Shown here: one piece after another, positions 12,117 through 21,448 of the stretch
Position numbering within the stretch: the stretch's first letter is position 1
Layout: each line of letters opens with the position of its first letter
Assembly (NCBI RefSeq): GCF_014199445.1
Contig: NZ_JACIJS010000001.1
Coordinates: 62,001 to 126,000 of the forward strand
Direction: 5' to 3'
DNA length: 64,000 nt
DNA from: Rubricella aquisinus
Lineage (GTDB): Bacteria; Pseudomonadota; Alphaproteobacteria; Rhodobacterales; Rhodobacteraceae
The notes under the pieces: model-generated
The model's input: the letters and a program-made list of their open reading frames with translations, nothing else
What the model was told of the DNA's origin: nothing
Databases searched by the model: none
Translations under genes and position numbers: made by a program

Positions 12117-12216
12117 TTCTTTTTTCCTTAAATACCTCCCGCCGGAGGCACCCGCCGCATGGCACATGCGGCGGCCCGGCCCAAAGGGAGCGTCAGCGAC
12201 GTGCGGGAGCGCTCCC
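12117..12216. repeat. Intergenic gene-end repeat (family A, reverse orientation) with hairpins
   Basis: The stretch 12117-12150 carries the block TACCTCCCGCCGGAGGCA preceded by a T-rich run, a variant of a motif seen five more times in this window at gene ends. It is followed by a perfect 10-bp hairpin at 12152-12174 (CCGCCGCATG/CATGCGGCGG) and the palindrome GGGAGCGCTCCC at 12205-12216. It lies between pufC and the chorismate mutase gene. Confidence 0.7.
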
Positions 12217-12220
12217 AATG

Positions 12221-12248
12221 AAAAAGGGCGCAGCTTGCGCCACGCCCT
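12221..12248 (-). terminator. Intrinsic terminator of the puf operon
   Basis: On the minus strand the stem GGCGCA-AGC-TGCGCC is followed by CTTTTTC. It lies about 25 bases after the pufC stop and ends the long crtEF-bchCXYZ-puf transcription unit. Confidence 0.7.
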
Positions 12249-12272
12249 GTCTCATTTCCGTTGGTCCAGAAG

Positions 12273-13397
12273 TCACTGCGTTGCAGCGGCCTCCTCATAG
12301 ACCGGTTCGGGCGACACAAGCTCTGGCCACTGATCGAGCATATTTGCACCCAAGAGAGGCTGGTTCGCCCCCTGGTGGCAGGTCGCGCAATACGCTTTGG
12401 GCGCATCGCCAAGCGGCCCAAGCCGGTTGTCCGGGTATTCGCCCTGAAGCGGGATCAGATACTCATTGTTGAGTTCCTGAACCATCGCGATCCCCAGAAG
12501 TGCTGTGGAATGGTACGGCGTCACCTGCTCTGCGTCATAGAACGCGCGGCTGTTGTGACAATAGGTACAATTCACACCAAGGCTTTCAGAGAAGTGCATC
12601 ATGAGCGCATAGGTCCGCTCGGTATGCTGGATGCTGGCCGTGCCTTCGCTTGGCTCCCGCGGCACATAGGAGGAGACGGAGATCGGCTCATAGTTCACCA
12701 GATACCGCTCGATCGCATCCGTGGGCAGGGAGCTATAGGCCACCTGTTCCACACCCCGGTTCTGATAGGCCGCCGACGGGCCGACATTCTCATGCGGGAC
12801 GGAGGAGAACCAGATGTATTCCGGCACGTTCTGCCCCCGGTGACAGGTATAGCAGGTCACGCCCACGCCCTCACCGGATGCGTTCACATGCGCGCCCCAG
12901 CCGTCATTGATGGTCCAGTTCATCTGGATCATCCGCCGGGCCACGACCTTGGTATATTTCTCATCCGAGGCCATGTTGCCATCGTCGGCGTGGCAATAGG
13001 TGCACCCCTGCTCGGGGCTGACCCATTCGGTGATCGCCCCCATCAGACGGTTGAAATTCGCCTCCGTCAGACCGCCCAGAACCTGCACGTTCTCATAGAA
13101 GTCGATATCGCGCATCAGCTCTTCGCCGTCCGCCGGGGGATAGGGCTCCTCGAAATAGGGGACGTACTCATTGTCCGCCACCTGCTGTTCGATTTCGCTC
13201 TCGAATTTCGTCACCCCCATGGCGACCCCACGGAACCCGATTTGCTCGGATTCAGTCGGGACCACGGTTTTGCCGAACCAGTAGGGAACGCCGACATAGG
13301 CAATAGAGCCAAAGAAGACGACGCCCGCGACGATGGCACCAACGGCGAACTGTCCACCAATCGCTGCCCAGAGGCTAGATTTATCGTTGAAGTCCAT
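12273..13397 (-). CDS. pufC: Photosynthetic reaction centre tetrahaem cytochrome c subunit
   Basis: PufC (374 aa) is the membrane-anchored cytochrome that re-reduces the photo-oxidised special pair. Four c-type haem motifs are visible in order: CTYCH, CYTCH, CTYCH and CATCH. An N-terminal hydrophobic segment (about residues 12-35, GGQFAVGAIVAGVVFFGSIAYVG) serves as anchor; no lipobox Cys is seen, which suggests a transmembrane anchor. The ATG at 13397 is preceded by GGAGG at 13405-13409 and starts five bases after pufM. Presence of pufC and absence of pufX distinguish this operon from Rhodobacter sphaeroides. Confidence 0.97.
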   Translation of the reverse strand: MDFNDKSSLWAAIGGQFAVGAIVAGVVFFGSIAYVGVPYWFGKTVVPTESEQIGFRGVAMGVTKFESEIEQQVADNEYVPYFEEPYPPADGEELMRDIDFYENVQVLGGLTEANFNRLMGAITEWVSPEQGCTYCHADDGNMASDEKYTKVVARRMIQMNWTINDGWGAHVNASGEGVGVTCYTCHRGQNVPEYIWFSSVPHENVGPSAAYQNRGVEQVAYSSLPTDAIERYLVNYEPISVSSYVPREPSEGTASIQHTERTYALMMHFSESLGVNCTYCHNSRAFYDAEQVTPYHSTALLGIAMVQELNNEYLIPLQGEYPDNRLGPLGDAPKAYCATCHQGANQPLLGANMLDQWPELVSPEPVYEEAAATQ

Positions 13398-13401
13398 CAG
13401 A

Positions 13402-14361
13402 TCAGCCTCCGTTCGGTGTGGGTGCAAAGAAGGCGAACGGATATTCCGGGGCATAATGGTGCTCGACCGCCCAGAGATACCAGTTATCGACCACCGTTCC
13501 GGTGAGCAGGATGCCGATACCACCCGTGATCGGGGTCAGTACCGCAAACCACCACGCCCAGCGGTGAATGCCTTCCATCGTGGCGTTAAAGCCCATGGTC
13601 CAGCGCCAGAAAAGGGCTGCCCGCTCGGACGCCGTGCCGCGATCATAGATCTGCTCCAATTCGCGGTCCCCGCCCAGCCGGGTGACGGCCAGAATGGTCG
13701 CCCCGTGCATCGCGAACAGCAGCGTGGAGCCATAGAGGAACACGATGGAGAGCGCGTGGAACGGGTTATAGAACAGGTTGCCATAACGAAGGCTGAACGC
13801 GGTGGTCCAATCCAGATGCGGGAAGATGCCATAGGGCACAGCCTCGGCCCAGCTTCCCATCAGGATCGGCCGGAACAGGCCCAGCACGAGGAACAACCAG
13901 ATCGCCGCACCAAAGGCCCAGCAGACATGGTATCCCATCCCGTGGCTGACCGCCCGAAGGTAGGAGCGGATCCACCATGAGATCACCGAAATGAGCAGAA
14001 AGAAGCTCGCGATGATATACCAGCCTCCATCATTCAGGGGCGGCATCGACAGGCCATATTCGGCCGATGGCGGCTCAAGTGCCAGCCAGAACAGCTGCCG
14101 GATGAACTCAGGGATCGACCAGCCGACCTGCGCCAGCATGTTGAACCCGATGATATTCGCCCAGAGCGTGCCCGTGATGATGGAAACGACCCCGAACCAG
14201 CCGATATAGATCGGCCCGATCTGCGCGTTTCCGATGGCGCCGGCGAGCCGGCTGAACCACGGGGTGCCGTAGCGGAAATTCTCCGCTCCATCGAGGGTCT
14301 TGGTGCCCATTTCGGGCGGCCCCTCGACCTGCACCTGCGTGAAGATGTTTTGATATTCCAT
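13402..14361 (-). CDS. pufM: Photosynthetic reaction centre M subunit
   Basis: PufM (319 aa) is one of the two five-helix subunits binding the special pair, accessory pigments, quinone QA and non-haem iron. Conserved sites visible include YNPFHALSI (special-pair His region), [22 protein letters not shown] (iron/QA loop) and [12 protein letters not shown] (iron His). I chose MEYQNIFTQ at 14361, which fits known PufM N-termini and leaves the GAGAGAGG ribosome site nine bases upstream; the ATG at 14370 abuts that site too closely. It follows pufL by 21 bases. Confidence 0.97.
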   Translation of the reverse strand: MEYQNIFTQVQVEGPPEMGTKTLDGAENFRYGTPWFSRLAGAIGNAQIGPIYIGWFGVVSIITGTLWANIIGFNMLAQVGWSIPEFIRQLFWLALEPPSAEYGLSMPPLNDGGWYIIASFFLLISVISWWIRSYLRAVSHGMGYHVCWAFGAAIWLFLVLGLFRPILMGSWAEAVPYGIFPHLDWTTAFSLRYGNLFYNPFHALSIVFLYGSTLLFAMHGATILAVTRLGGDRELEQIYDRGTASERAALFWRWTMGFNATMEGIHRWAWWFAVLTPITGGIGILLTGTVVDNWYLWAVEHHYAPEYPFAFFAPTPNGG

Positions 14362-14382
14362 TGTTTTCATCCTCTCTCAGGT

Positions 14383-15216
14383 TCAGCCCACATGGCCCCA
14401 GATTGGCAGCTCAAGCCACCAGTTCCACCATTCGGGCCAGCCTTTGGTCCAGAACGGGCCGGAAATGACGATGCAGACAGCGGACCAGAAGCCTGCGTTT
14501 AGAGCGAGCAACAGGCCCACACGGTGAATGCCCAGCGTGCCGACGGAATACCCGATGAAATCGCGGAAGAACGTGTCCTCGTGATCGGGTGTCTTGGCTT
14601 CACGATCCCCACCTGGGTTCGCTGCGGACAGGACCAGTGCGCCATGCAGCGCGAGCGCCAGCGTCGTGGTGAAGAAGAACGTCACCGCCAACATATGCGC
14701 CGGGTTGTAGTGGAAGTGCAGGTATTGATAGCCGGTGTTGGACACCCAATCGAGGTGGCTCCAAATCCCGTATGGGAAGCCATGCCCCCAAGCACCCATC
14801 AGCATGGGCCGGAACACCACGAGCGTGGTATAGGCAAAGATCGCCACACCGAATGCAATCGGCACATGATAGCCGATGCCCAGCTTTTTGGAGATTTCAA
14901 CTTCCCGCAGGGCCCAGCTGATGAACGCGCCATGGGCACAGATCGTGATGATCTGCCACAGGCCGCCATATTCCAGCGGAGCCATTCCCAGACCATAGGA
15001 CAGGTCCGGTGGGGCGATGTTGATGAGCCACGGGTTCCACTCACCTTGCAGGGCCGCGCCCCACAGGATCATAAGCGTGCCCAGGGCCGCAAAGAAGATT
15101 GTCGTGACGCCGAAGAAGCCAACATAGAACGGCCCGACCCAGAAATCGAATAGGTCTCCGCCGATCAACGTGCCACCGCGGACGCGATATTTTTTCTCGA
15201 AACTGAGCATAGCCAT
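14383..15216 (-). CDS. pufL: Photosynthetic reaction centre L subunit
   Basis: PufL (277 aa) pairs with PufM and binds the QB site. It begins [17 protein letters not shown], as in relatives, with GGAGAG upstream of the ATG at 15216. Five transmembrane helices and the conserved segments [11 protein letters not shown] (special-pair ligand), [18 protein letters not shown] and [14 protein letters not shown] (iron His) are intact. It is separated from pufA by a 133-base spacer that contains a strong hairpin. Confidence 0.97.
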   Translation of the reverse strand: MAMLSFEKKYRVRGGTLIGGDLFDFWVGPFYVGFFGVTTIFFAALGTLMILWGAALQGEWNPWLINIAPPDLSYGLGMAPLEYGGLWQIITICAHGAFISWALREVEISKKLGIGYHVPIAFGVAIFAYTTLVVFRPMLMGAWGHGFPYGIWSHLDWVSNTGYQYLHFHYNPAHMLAVTFFFTTTLALALHGALVLSAANPGGDREAKTPDHEDTFFRDFIGYSVGTLGIHRVGLLLALNAGFWSAVCIVISGPFWTKGWPEWWNWWLELPIWGHVG

Positions 15217-15287
15217 GAGCGTACTCTCCGCTAGACGGGGGCGTCGGCCACACTTGGCAGTCAGGCGCCGTAGTTGAACTTTGGGTT

Positions 15288-15323
15288 GTCGCGGGCGATG
15301 GGGGAGCATCCTCCGCCCGCGAC
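15288..15323 (-). other. pufA-pufL intercistronic stem-loop
   Basis: The spacer contains GTCGCGGGC and its exact complement GCCCGCGAC at 15288 and 15315, with a second inner GGGGGAG/CCTCC pairing. Hairpins at this place in Rhodobacter puf mRNA are known to protect the pufBA segment from 3' decay and so raise antenna over reaction-centre synthesis. The same role is inferred here. Confidence 0.75.
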
Positions 15324-15349
15324 TGTCACAACGGGTTCGAAACCGTGGA

Positions 15350-15502
15350 TCAGCCCATGGCTGCGAGTTCGAACCAGTTGTAATGCTCGGTGCTCAAGAG
15401 CACGAGGTGGATCATCGCTGCGAGCAGGAACAGGAAGATACCCTGTGCCACGAACACGCGACGCGGATCGAAGACGAGCCAGATCTTGTAGAACTTGTTC
15501 AT
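15350..15502 (-). CDS. pufA: Light-harvesting complex 1 alpha subunit
   Basis: This 50-aa peptide begins [15 protein letters not shown] and has one transmembrane helix. His32 in [11 protein letters not shown] is the bacteriochlorophyll ligand, and the YNWF segment after the helix is typical of LH1 alpha chains. GAGGAAGGATAG provides the ribosome site. It lies 13 bases downstream of pufB, and the core antenna forms the ring around the reaction centre. Confidence 0.96.
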   Translation of the reverse strand: MNKFYKIWLVFDPRRVFVAQGIFLFLLAAMIHLVLLSTEHYNWFELAAMG

Positions 15503-15515
15503 TTTCTATCCTTCC

Positions 15516-15665
15516 TCAGAACCAGGGACGCCAGATGAACACGGCCAGGTGCGCCACGATCGCTACTGCGGAGAACAATTGAAGTCCGCTCATGTAAACG
15601 CTGTGAAGCTCCTGTGCCTGCTCGTCGGTGAGCCCGGTAAACGACAGTGTCGTGTTGTCAGCCAT
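15516..15665 (-). CDS. pufB: Light-harvesting complex 1 beta subunit
   Basis: This 49-aa peptide begins [21 protein letters not shown]. It shows the LH1 beta signature: a polar N-terminus, His21, one transmembrane helix with the bacteriochlorophyll-ligand His39 (AIVAHLAVF) and the C-terminal IWRPWF. A GGAGG ribosome site precedes the ATG at 15665. The 121-base leader up to pufQ contains a GGTGGG/CCCACC hairpin near 15717-15739 and no other gene. Confidence 0.96.
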   Translation of the reverse strand: MADNTTLSFTGLTDEQAQELHSVYMSGLQLFSAVAIVAHLAVFIWRPWF

Positions 15666-15786
15666 TATGCTGTCCTCCGGATTTGAGCCGGCGCCGCTGG
15701 TGTCCTCGCGGCCAGGATGGTGGGAAGCGCCCCACCGTTCTCCCTGGGTTGCCCCAAAGAAAATTCATGTTCGGTCCGACGCATCG

Positions 15787-16041
15787 TCAGACCGAGAAAA
15801 TCAGTGGCGTGACGATATTCGCCATCACCTTTGCTTCGCCCCAGATCGTCCGGCGCTCACGGCTGACGCCAAAGGCGCGGCGGCGGGCGGACGGGATCAG
15901 GACACGCACTGCCGCGATGGGCAGGGACGCTGCGAAAATCAGTGTGAAATACACACGGTATTCGAGGCCCTCTCCACGGCGATGGCGGGCATGGGCCACC
16001 GGGGTCGCGTCTTCAAACTGCTTGTGGTCAAGCGAAGCCAT
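15787..16041 (-). CDS. pufQ: PufQ protein
   Basis: The 84-aa protein has a charged N-terminus and one clear hydrophobic helix (YRVYFTLIFAASLPIAAVRVLI, residues 28-49). Its position between bchZ and pufB, one base after bchZ, and its size match pufQ. In Rhodobacter PufQ is needed for normal bacteriochlorophyll levels, probably by handling tetrapyrrole intermediates at the membrane; its exact mechanism is unsettled. Confidence 0.85.
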   Translation of the reverse strand: MASLDHKQFEDATPVAHARHRRGEGLEYRVYFTLIFAASLPIAAVRVLIPSARRRAFGVSRERRTIWGEAKVMANIVTPLIFSV

Positions 16042-16042
16042 G

Positions 16043-17506
16043 TCAGTCTCCTGTCGGGGTTTGCGGGCGCAGTTTCGCGACCGTCGTTATGTCCACACGC
16101 TCCGCCCCGGCATCGAGTGCTGCTTTCTCGGCAGCGTCGCGCAGGGATTTGGCGGCGGAAATGCGGGTAAGGATCGGATGGGTGGCGACGATGCGGTCAA
16201 GCTCGGCCTGAGCCTCCGTATCCCATGGCAATTCTTGGCGCAGGGTCGTCGGCGTGGCCTCGGCACTGTCCATGTCACTGCCCAAGGGCAGGATGTGGAA
16301 CAGGGCGTCAAACAGACCGTTGCACACTTCCTGAAGCAGATAGGTCGCCCCGGCATAGCCCATAAAGGGCGTGCCAGTGTGCCGCCGGATCGCGGCACCG
16401 GGGAAACTCGCGGGGATAAAGGCAGGGGCCGGGCCGAAACCGGCCTTCATCTCCGCCAAATACATTTTCTCGTTGATCGAGCCCATGACGATCAGCGGGC
16501 GCTTTTGATGCATCATCGCGCGCACTTCGTCATTATCCGTCTTTTTGCCGCGCACACGGGCCACGGCAAAGGCGCAAGGCAGGCCCAGATCATTCTCAAG
16601 GTAATTGCGGATGCCGCGCGCGTAGGTCTCGTTCGCGACAATCGCGAATTCCGCAGTGGCAAAGAAATCCTGCGTGACCGACCGCCACAGATCCCAAACG
16701 GGTTTGATCGTGGAATGCTTTTCCCGCTCGATGAACGGCTCGGGATCAAGGCCCAGAAGCTCACCGAGCTTGCGCAGGAATTTCGTGGTGCTGTCGATGC
16801 CGATGGGTGCTTGCAGATACGGCTTGTCCAACACTTCCGCGAGGCCACGGCCAAATTCGCGGTACATCACGACATTCACGTCCGCATCGACCAGCCGTGC
16901 GGCATCCGCGATATGCGATCCCAGCGGCCATGTCATGTTGACCTCAGCGCCGATCCCTTCAACCAGACGCCGAATTTCGGCCAGATCGGAGGGCATGTTG
17001 AACGTGCCGTACATCGGGCCAAGCAGGTTGACGCGCGGCTTTGCACCTTCGTCGCGCTTCTTTTCCTTGGGCATCCGGCCCTTGGTCATACCAAATTCGG
17101 TAAAGCCCCAGGTCATCGCGCGATCCGCGCATTCCCATTGGTCCTCGTCGATGGTGCGCGGCAGGAAGCGTTGGATATTGGTGCCTTGCGGTGTCACCCC
17201 ACCGCCGATCATCTCCGCGATGGAGCCGGTCACAACCACCGCCGGAAGCGCGGGATCAAGCGTACCCCAAGCACGCTTCATCGCGCCCTCGGTCCCGGCA
17301 CGGCCAAGCTCCTCTTCGCCCAGACCCGTCGTCACGATAGGCAATTCATGGGGCGGCAGACCGTCGGTGTAGTGCAGGACGGAGGTCACGGGCAGGTTTT
17401 CACAGCCCACCGGGCCGTCGATAACCACTTGCAGGCCCTTCATCGCGCAGAATGCGTAAACAGCGCCCCAATATCCGCCAGCGCGGTCGTGATCTTGGAC
17501 TAGCAT
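16043..17506 (-). CDS. bchZ: Chlorophyllide a reductase subunit Z
   Basis: BchZ (487 aa) is the NifK-like subunit of chlorophyllide oxidoreductase (COR), which reduces ring B and forms the bacteriochlorin ring. The N-terminus [19 protein letters not shown] and Cys35 (DGPVGCENL), the BchZ ligand of the shared [4Fe-4S] cluster, are in place. A C-terminal light-independent-reductase domain of about 60 residues is present. The gene follows bchY by 136 hairpin-rich bases and runs straight into pufQ, so COR and the puf genes can share transcripts. Confidence 0.97.
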   Translation of the reverse strand: MLVQDHDRAGGYWGAVYAFCAMKGLQVVIDGPVGCENLPVTSVLHYTDGLPPHELPIVTTGLGEEELGRAGTEGAMKRAWGTLDPALPAVVVTGSIAEMIGGGVTPQGTNIQRFLPRTIDEDQWECADRAMTWGFTEFGMTKGRMPKEKKRDEGAKPRVNLLGPMYGTFNMPSDLAEIRRLVEGIGAEVNMTWPLGSHIADAARLVDADVNVVMYREFGRGLAEVLDKPYLQAPIGIDSTTKFLRKLGELLGLDPEPFIEREKHSTIKPVWDLWRSVTQDFFATAEFAIVANETYARGIRNYLENDLGLPCAFAVARVRGKKTDNDEVRAMMHQKRPLIVMGSINEKMYLAEMKAGFGPAPAFIPASFPGAAIRRHTGTPFMGYAGATYLLQEVCNGLFDALFHILPLGSDMDSAEATPTTLRQELPWDTEAQAELDRIVATHPILTRISAAKSLRDAAEKAALDAGAERVDITTVAKLRPQTPTGD

Positions 17507-17546
17507 GTCGCGCCCCCCTGATAGGAGGAGAGGGCAGCGACCGTCC

Positions 17547-17610
17547 GCGGGCGTCGCGCGAAGCGCCCGCCCGAGGGGGCGGTCGGGCGCTGCCCGGCGG
17601 TGCCGCCGGG
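17547..17610 (-). other. Hairpin cluster between bchY and bchZ
   Basis: The 136-base bchY-bchZ spacer has at least two perfect GC-rich inverted repeats: GCGGGCG/CGCCCGC (17547-17570) and CCCGGCGG-TG-CCGCCGGG (17593-17610). No T-run follows on the minus strand, so they look more like mRNA-stability or processing structures than terminators. Confidence 0.6.
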
Positions 17611-17642
17611 CGAAAGGGTCAAGCGGGATGCGAATGACGAAT

Positions 17643-19208
17643 TCATATCATCTCCGCCGCTTTGGCCGCACGGGCGCGTTTCTCGATCTTCTTGAGGTTC
17701 TTTTCGCGGAAATCGGGCTGCACGTTCGGTGTGCCCTCCCAAACGCCAGCGGTGTCCCCCGTGCCGACGCCCTCGAAAAAGTCCTTCATCGTGTCAAAGC
17801 GATCTTTGTTCGCAATCGCTGCGTTCACCACCTGCGCAAGGCTGCCTGCCCCCGCTGGCCCCATCAGCGGGCGCGCGGAGATGAGGTTGGTGAAGTAAAG
17901 CCCCGGAATGGTCAGCTCTTTCGCCTTTTGCACGACCGGCGTGGTGCCGATGGCGAGGTCAGGCTTGATCGCTTCCATCGCGGCGCAGTCATCTTCCAAC
18001 GACGCGCGGAATTTCACCGTGACGCCCTTATCCTCAAGCCAGGCGCAATCCTCAGCGGACCATGGCGATTTGGCGCAAGCGGTGCCGACATAGGGCACAT
18101 GCGCGCCGCTTTCGATCAGCAGGCGGGCAACCAGCAGTTCGGAGCCTTCATAGCCCGACAAGGTAATCGTGCCGTCAATCTTCGCCCCTTGAAGGGCACC
18201 GCGCACAGCACCCACCATCGCATTCTTGGACATCGCGACCTTGTCAGCGGCAATGCCAAACGCATCCCCGATCTTATCAAGCCACGCGGCAGTCCCATCC
18301 GCCCCCACAGGTGCAGACCCGATAATCGGGCGGCCCGCGCGCTGAAATTCGCGCACAGCCGCAGTATAGAACGGATGGATCGCGGCCACCGCGCCGCAAT
18401 CAAGGGCTGCATACATCTCACGCCATTCGCGGCACGGGACGGTCGGTCCAGCAGCAAGGCCCATAGGCTCCAGCATCGCGCCGATCATCATCGGATCAGC
18501 CGGGAACATCTCGCCGAGCAGGGTCACGGTCGGGCGATCTTCGCGGCCACCGACGGGGGCGGGGACGGGACCAGCCTCCACTTCCTTGCGGGCGTATTCG
18601 AGCATCGCACCGGCAAGGATATCCTTCGCCTCCGCATGGGTCGGCACGCCAAAGCCCGGCACGTCGATCCCGATGATGCGCACGCCGTCGATCTCATCGG
18701 GCAGCAGCCGCAATGGCACGCCGGACGCGGTGGGAACACAGAGGTTCGTCACGACAATCGCATCGTATTTCTCAGGATCGGCCATTTTGAACACGCTTTC
18801 GCGGATGTCCTCGAACAGCTTTCCGGTCACGAGCGATTCCGAGTTGAACGGCACATAGCCGACAGACCGGCGCGCGCCGTAGAAATGGCTCACGAAAGTC
18901 AGGCCATAGACACAGCAGGCCGAGCCTGACAGCACCGTTGCCACCCGCCGCATCCGCAATCCAACGCGCAAGGAGCCGAAGGCCGGGCACATGCTTTGTG
19001 GTTTGTCATGGGGGCCTTGTGGGTAGTCTTCGGCATATTTGGCAAGGAGTTCGGACTGGCCCGACATCTCCGCCGCCTTTTTCATCTCCGACCCGGAATG
19101 ACAGCCAAGTCCATCGGTGGGCATGGCCCCCGATGGCTCCGCCGGGACGGCGGTGCCAGTCAGCACCTCTGCCTCGCCTGCGGCGTCATATTTGGTTTCA
19201 CCGCTCAC
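17643..19208 (-). CDS. bchY: Chlorophyllide a reductase subunit Y
   Basis: BchY (521 aa from the chosen start) is the NifD-like COR subunit. Cluster cysteines fall at Cys74 (QSMCPAFG), Cys99 (GSACCVYG) and Cys157 (VTNLCVPT), with the same 25- and 58-residue spacing known from the Rhodobacter enzyme. I chose the GTG at 19208 because it overlaps the stop of the small ORF 19205-19381 as GTGA and gives an N-terminal arm of about 35 residues before GCH, similar to Rhodobacter; an ATG at 19235 in the same frame is the alternative. Neither start has a good Shine-Dalgarno, which fits translational coupling. Confidence 0.95.
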   Translation of the reverse strand: MSGETKYDAAGEAEVLTGTAVPAEPSGAMPTDGLGCHSGSEMKKAAEMSGQSELLAKYAEDYPQGPHDKPQSMCPAFGSLRVGLRMRRVATVLSGSACCVYGLTFVSHFYGARRSVGYVPFNSESLVTGKLFEDIRESVFKMADPEKYDAIVVTNLCVPTASGVPLRLLPDEIDGVRIIGIDVPGFGVPTHAEAKDILAGAMLEYARKEVEAGPVPAPVGGREDRPTVTLLGEMFPADPMMIGAMLEPMGLAAGPTVPCREWREMYAALDCGAVAAIHPFYTAAVREFQRAGRPIIGSAPVGADGTAAWLDKIGDAFGIAADKVAMSKNAMVGAVRGALQGAKIDGTITLSGYEGSELLVARLLIESGAHVPYVGTACAKSPWSAEDCAWLEDKGVTVKFRASLEDDCAAMEAIKPDLAIGTTPVVQKAKELTIPGLYFTNLISARPLMGPAGAGSLAQVVNAAIANKDRFDTMKDFFEGVGTGDTAGVWEGTPNVQPDFREKNLKKIEKRARAAKAAEMI

Positions 19209-19381
19209 GAGTGCGCACCATGGGCGACCGGGCATTTCTGCGCGGTCTCATGGGATACGGGGCATTTGGCTTCGGCTTTTGCCTCACCCTGACGGCTTGG
19301 CATCGCGTCGGCGGCTTTGCCGGTGCAGGCGCAAAGGGCGGCTTCGGCGCGGTCGAGGGAGGCAAGGTCAAACATCGTCAT
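19205..19381 (-). CDS. Small Cys-rich ORF of 58 codons between bchX and bchY
   Basis: An ATG at 19381 lies inside the bchX end (ATGACGATGTTTGA, overlap with the bchX TGA at 19370-19368), and the stop TGA at 19207-19205 overlaps a GTG start for bchY. The 58-aa product begins [20 protein letters not shown] and ends with two similar Cys-Pro-Val motifs, KCPVSHETAQKCPVAHG. Overlaps on both sides are the same style used throughout this operon and argue that it is translated. I do not recognise the product. It may be a coupling leader peptide, a small COR accessory protein, or a detached N-terminal arm of BchY. Confidence 0.5.
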   Translation of the reverse strand: MTMFDLASLDRAEAALCACTGKAADAMPSRQGEAKAEAKCPVSHETAQKCPVAHGAHS

Positions 19382-20375
19382 ACACCACTTCAAGCGATTG
19401 CTTGGGCGTGGACGCCTTGCCACGCATATCCTCATCCGTGGCGGGGACCAGAACGACACCTTCGCCAGTGTCTTTCCCGTCAAACAGCGCAATCAGCCCA
19501 TCCTGAGACAGCGGCGTCGGGCGCACGGGCGGGGCACCGGCGACCTGTTCGGCCAACCCGGCAAACAACTCCCCCCACTGGGAGGCGGCGGTGCCGACAA
19601 TCTCGTAATTCGCGGATTTCTTGCGCAGATCGTCATTGGCCGGGATCGCGGCGAGCACCGGAATACCGACGGAGGCCGCAAATTTCTGCGCCTCACCGGA
19701 ATGGTCATCCTTGTTGATGACCATGCCTGCAACGCCGACATTCCCGCCCATCTTGCGGAAGTAATCCACCGCCGAGCAGACGTTATTCGCCACATAGAGG
19801 GATTGCAGATCGTTCGAGCCGACCACGATCACCTTTTGCGCCATGTCCCGCGCGATGGGCAGGCCAAAGCCGCCGCACACCACGTCGCCCAGAAAATCCA
19901 AGAGGACATAGTCGAAGTCCCAGTCATGGAAGCCCAGCTTTTCCAGGAGCTCGAACCCATGAATGATCCCGCGACCGCCACAGCCCCGGCCCACTTCCGG
20001 CCCGCCAAGTTCCATGGCGAACACGCCGTTTTTCTTGAAGCAGACATCACCGACCTTCACCTCTTCCCCCGCAAGGGATTTTTCGGTGGAGGTCTCGATG
20101 ATCGTCGGGCAGGCCTTGCCGCCAAACAAAAGGCTGGTGGTATCGGATTTCGGATCGCAGCCAATCAGCAGAACACGCTTGCCCTGCTCGGCCATCATGC
20201 ATGAGAGGTTCGCGAGCGTGAAGGATTTGCCGATTCCGCCTTTGCCATAGATCGCGATGATCTGGGTCTTGCTCGTTGGTTCTGCCGTCGGCACTTCGAG
20301 CGTTGGCTCATGGGCTTCGGCCCGCAGCGCTGCGTCCCGGGATTTCAGATCGGGGATCTTCTCATCAAGGCTCAT
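19368..20375 (-). CDS. bchX: Chlorophyllide a reductase iron protein subunit X
   Basis: BchX (335 aa) is the NifH-like ATPase that donates electrons to BchYZ. The P-loop YGKGGIGKS covers residues 43-51, switch region DPKSDTT residues 74-80, and the cluster ligands are Cys132 (GRGCGGRG) and Cys167 (GDVVCGGFG), 35 residues apart as in NifH. The ATG at 20375 overlaps the bchC stop (ATGA); the longer frame to 20546 lies inside bchC. An N-terminal extension of about 40 residues before the P-loop is normal for BchX. Confidence 0.97.
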   Translation of the reverse strand: MSLDEKIPDLKSRDAALRAEAHEPTLEVPTAEPTSKTQIIAIYGKGGIGKSFTLANLSCMMAEQGKRVLLIGCDPKSDTTSLLFGGKACPTIIETSTEKSLAGEEVKVGDVCFKKNGVFAMELGGPEVGRGCGGRGIIHGFELLEKLGFHDWDFDYVLLDFLGDVVCGGFGLPIARDMAQKVIVVGSNDLQSLYVANNVCSAVDYFRKMGGNVGVAGMVINKDDHSGEAQKFAASVGIPVLAAIPANDDLRKKSANYEIVGTAASQWGELFAGLAEQVAGAPPVRPTPLSQDGLIALFDGKDTGEGVVLVPATDEDMRGKASTPKQSLEVVYDDV

Positions 20376-21313
20376 GCTACGGTGCTCCAGTCCAGTATCA
20401 TTTTCAGACAATTCGCGTCGTTGAACGCGGTGGCATAGGCCGTGTCCGCATCCCGCGCGTCGGCGGTGTGGGTGATGAGGCCAGAGAGCGACAGATCGCC
20501 CTGCTCGACCAGCATCCGCGTCACGGCCAGATCCTCCGGCGTCCATTCAGCGGCCACGCGGATGCGCGCCTCTTTCATGAACGCGGGGGGAAAGGCGAAA
20601 TTCAGTGGCTCCTGATAGAAGCCTGCGAGGATAATCTCCCCGCCCTTGGTGATCCGGCCCATCAGTTGATTGAGGATGTCAGGCGCGCCCGACACATCGC
20701 AGATCGTGTTGTAATCGCGGCGCGGGTCGTCATCGGGGTGAATGACCCGGTAACCCTGCGCGCCGGACATGCGGTCCGGGTTGATGTCCCATACGGTCGG
20801 GGCGGGGCCACCTGCAGTGACGACAAGACGCGCGAGCATCCGGCCCAGCACACCATGGCCGATAATGAGGTCGGGCAGATCGTTGCGCAGCCCGGCAATC
20901 GCGTGACGGGCCGTCGCGGCAAGCGCCAGCAGGGCACCTTCCGCCCCGAAACCGGCGTCGATTTTCTGCACCCGGTTCGCTTGCGTCACCAAGCGGCGCG
21001 CTGCGCCACCAAACAGGCCGCGCACCTCGCCATAGCAATTTGCGCCCGGCACAAACACATGATCGCCGACTCGCAGGCCCGCGCCCGGTGTCGACTCGAT
21101 CACTTCACCCACAGATTCGTAGCCCGGCACCAGCGGGTAAGACAGGCCGGGAAAGGCCGGCATCTTGCCCGTCCAGAGCAGTTTTTCGGTTCCTGTGGAA
21201 ATGCCGGAATGTGCGATTTCTACAACGATATCGCCATCTTGCGGGTCATTGAGGGGGATCGCATCGAGGCTCAAACGCTCGGCACCCTCAAGGAGAACGG
21301 CTGTCGTTTGCAT
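20372..21313 (-). CDS. bchC: 3-hydroxyethyl bacteriochlorophyllide a dehydrogenase
   Basis: BchC (313 aa) oxidises the C3 hydroxyethyl group to acetyl, giving bacteriochlorophyllide a. It is a medium-chain dehydrogenase-like protein with [16 protein letters not shown] near residue 37, [10 protein letters not shown] near residue 60, and the cofactor-binding stretch [15 protein letters not shown] near residue 146. I chose ATG 21313 ([10 protein letters not shown]), 12 bases after GAGGAGG; the ATG at 21325 touches that site. A PpsR palindrome lies upstream at 21384. Confidence 0.95.
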   Translation of the reverse strand: MQTTAVLLEGAERLSLDAIPLNDPQDGDIVVEIAHSGISTGTEKLLWTGKMPAFPGLSYPLVPGYESVGEVIESTPGAGLRVGDHVFVPGANCYGEVRGLFGGAARRLVTQANRVQKIDAGFGAEGALLALAATARHAIAGLRNDLPDLIIGHGVLGRMLARLVVTAGGPAPTVWDINPDRMSGAQGYRVIHPDDDPRRDYNTICDVSGAPDILNQLMGRITKGGEIILAGFYQEPLNFAFPPAFMKEARIRVAAEWTPEDLAVTRMLVEQGDLSLSGLITHTADARDADTAYATAFNDANCLKMILDWSTVA

Positions 21314-21383
21314 GTGAATTCCCATCCTCCTCGTTCTCCCTGTGTTCTTCTTTCCGCCATGTGTCAGGCGGGTTTTCGCTATG

Positions 21384-21401
21384 TGTAACTTTAAACTGAC
21401 A
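21384..21401. promoter_or_regulatory. PpsR/CrtJ operator upstream of bchC
   Basis: TGTAACTTTAAACTGACA is an exact TGT-N12-ACA match in the 135-base crtF-bchC spacer, 71 bases before the bchC start. It marks a second promoter inside the crtEF-bchCXYZ-puf superoperon. A CACTG/CAAACTGTCA run follows and could contribute a weaker half-site. Confidence 0.85.
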
Positions 21402-21448
21402 CTGCAAACTGTCAATTACGGTTTTCATTTTTAAAAGAGACCAACGGG

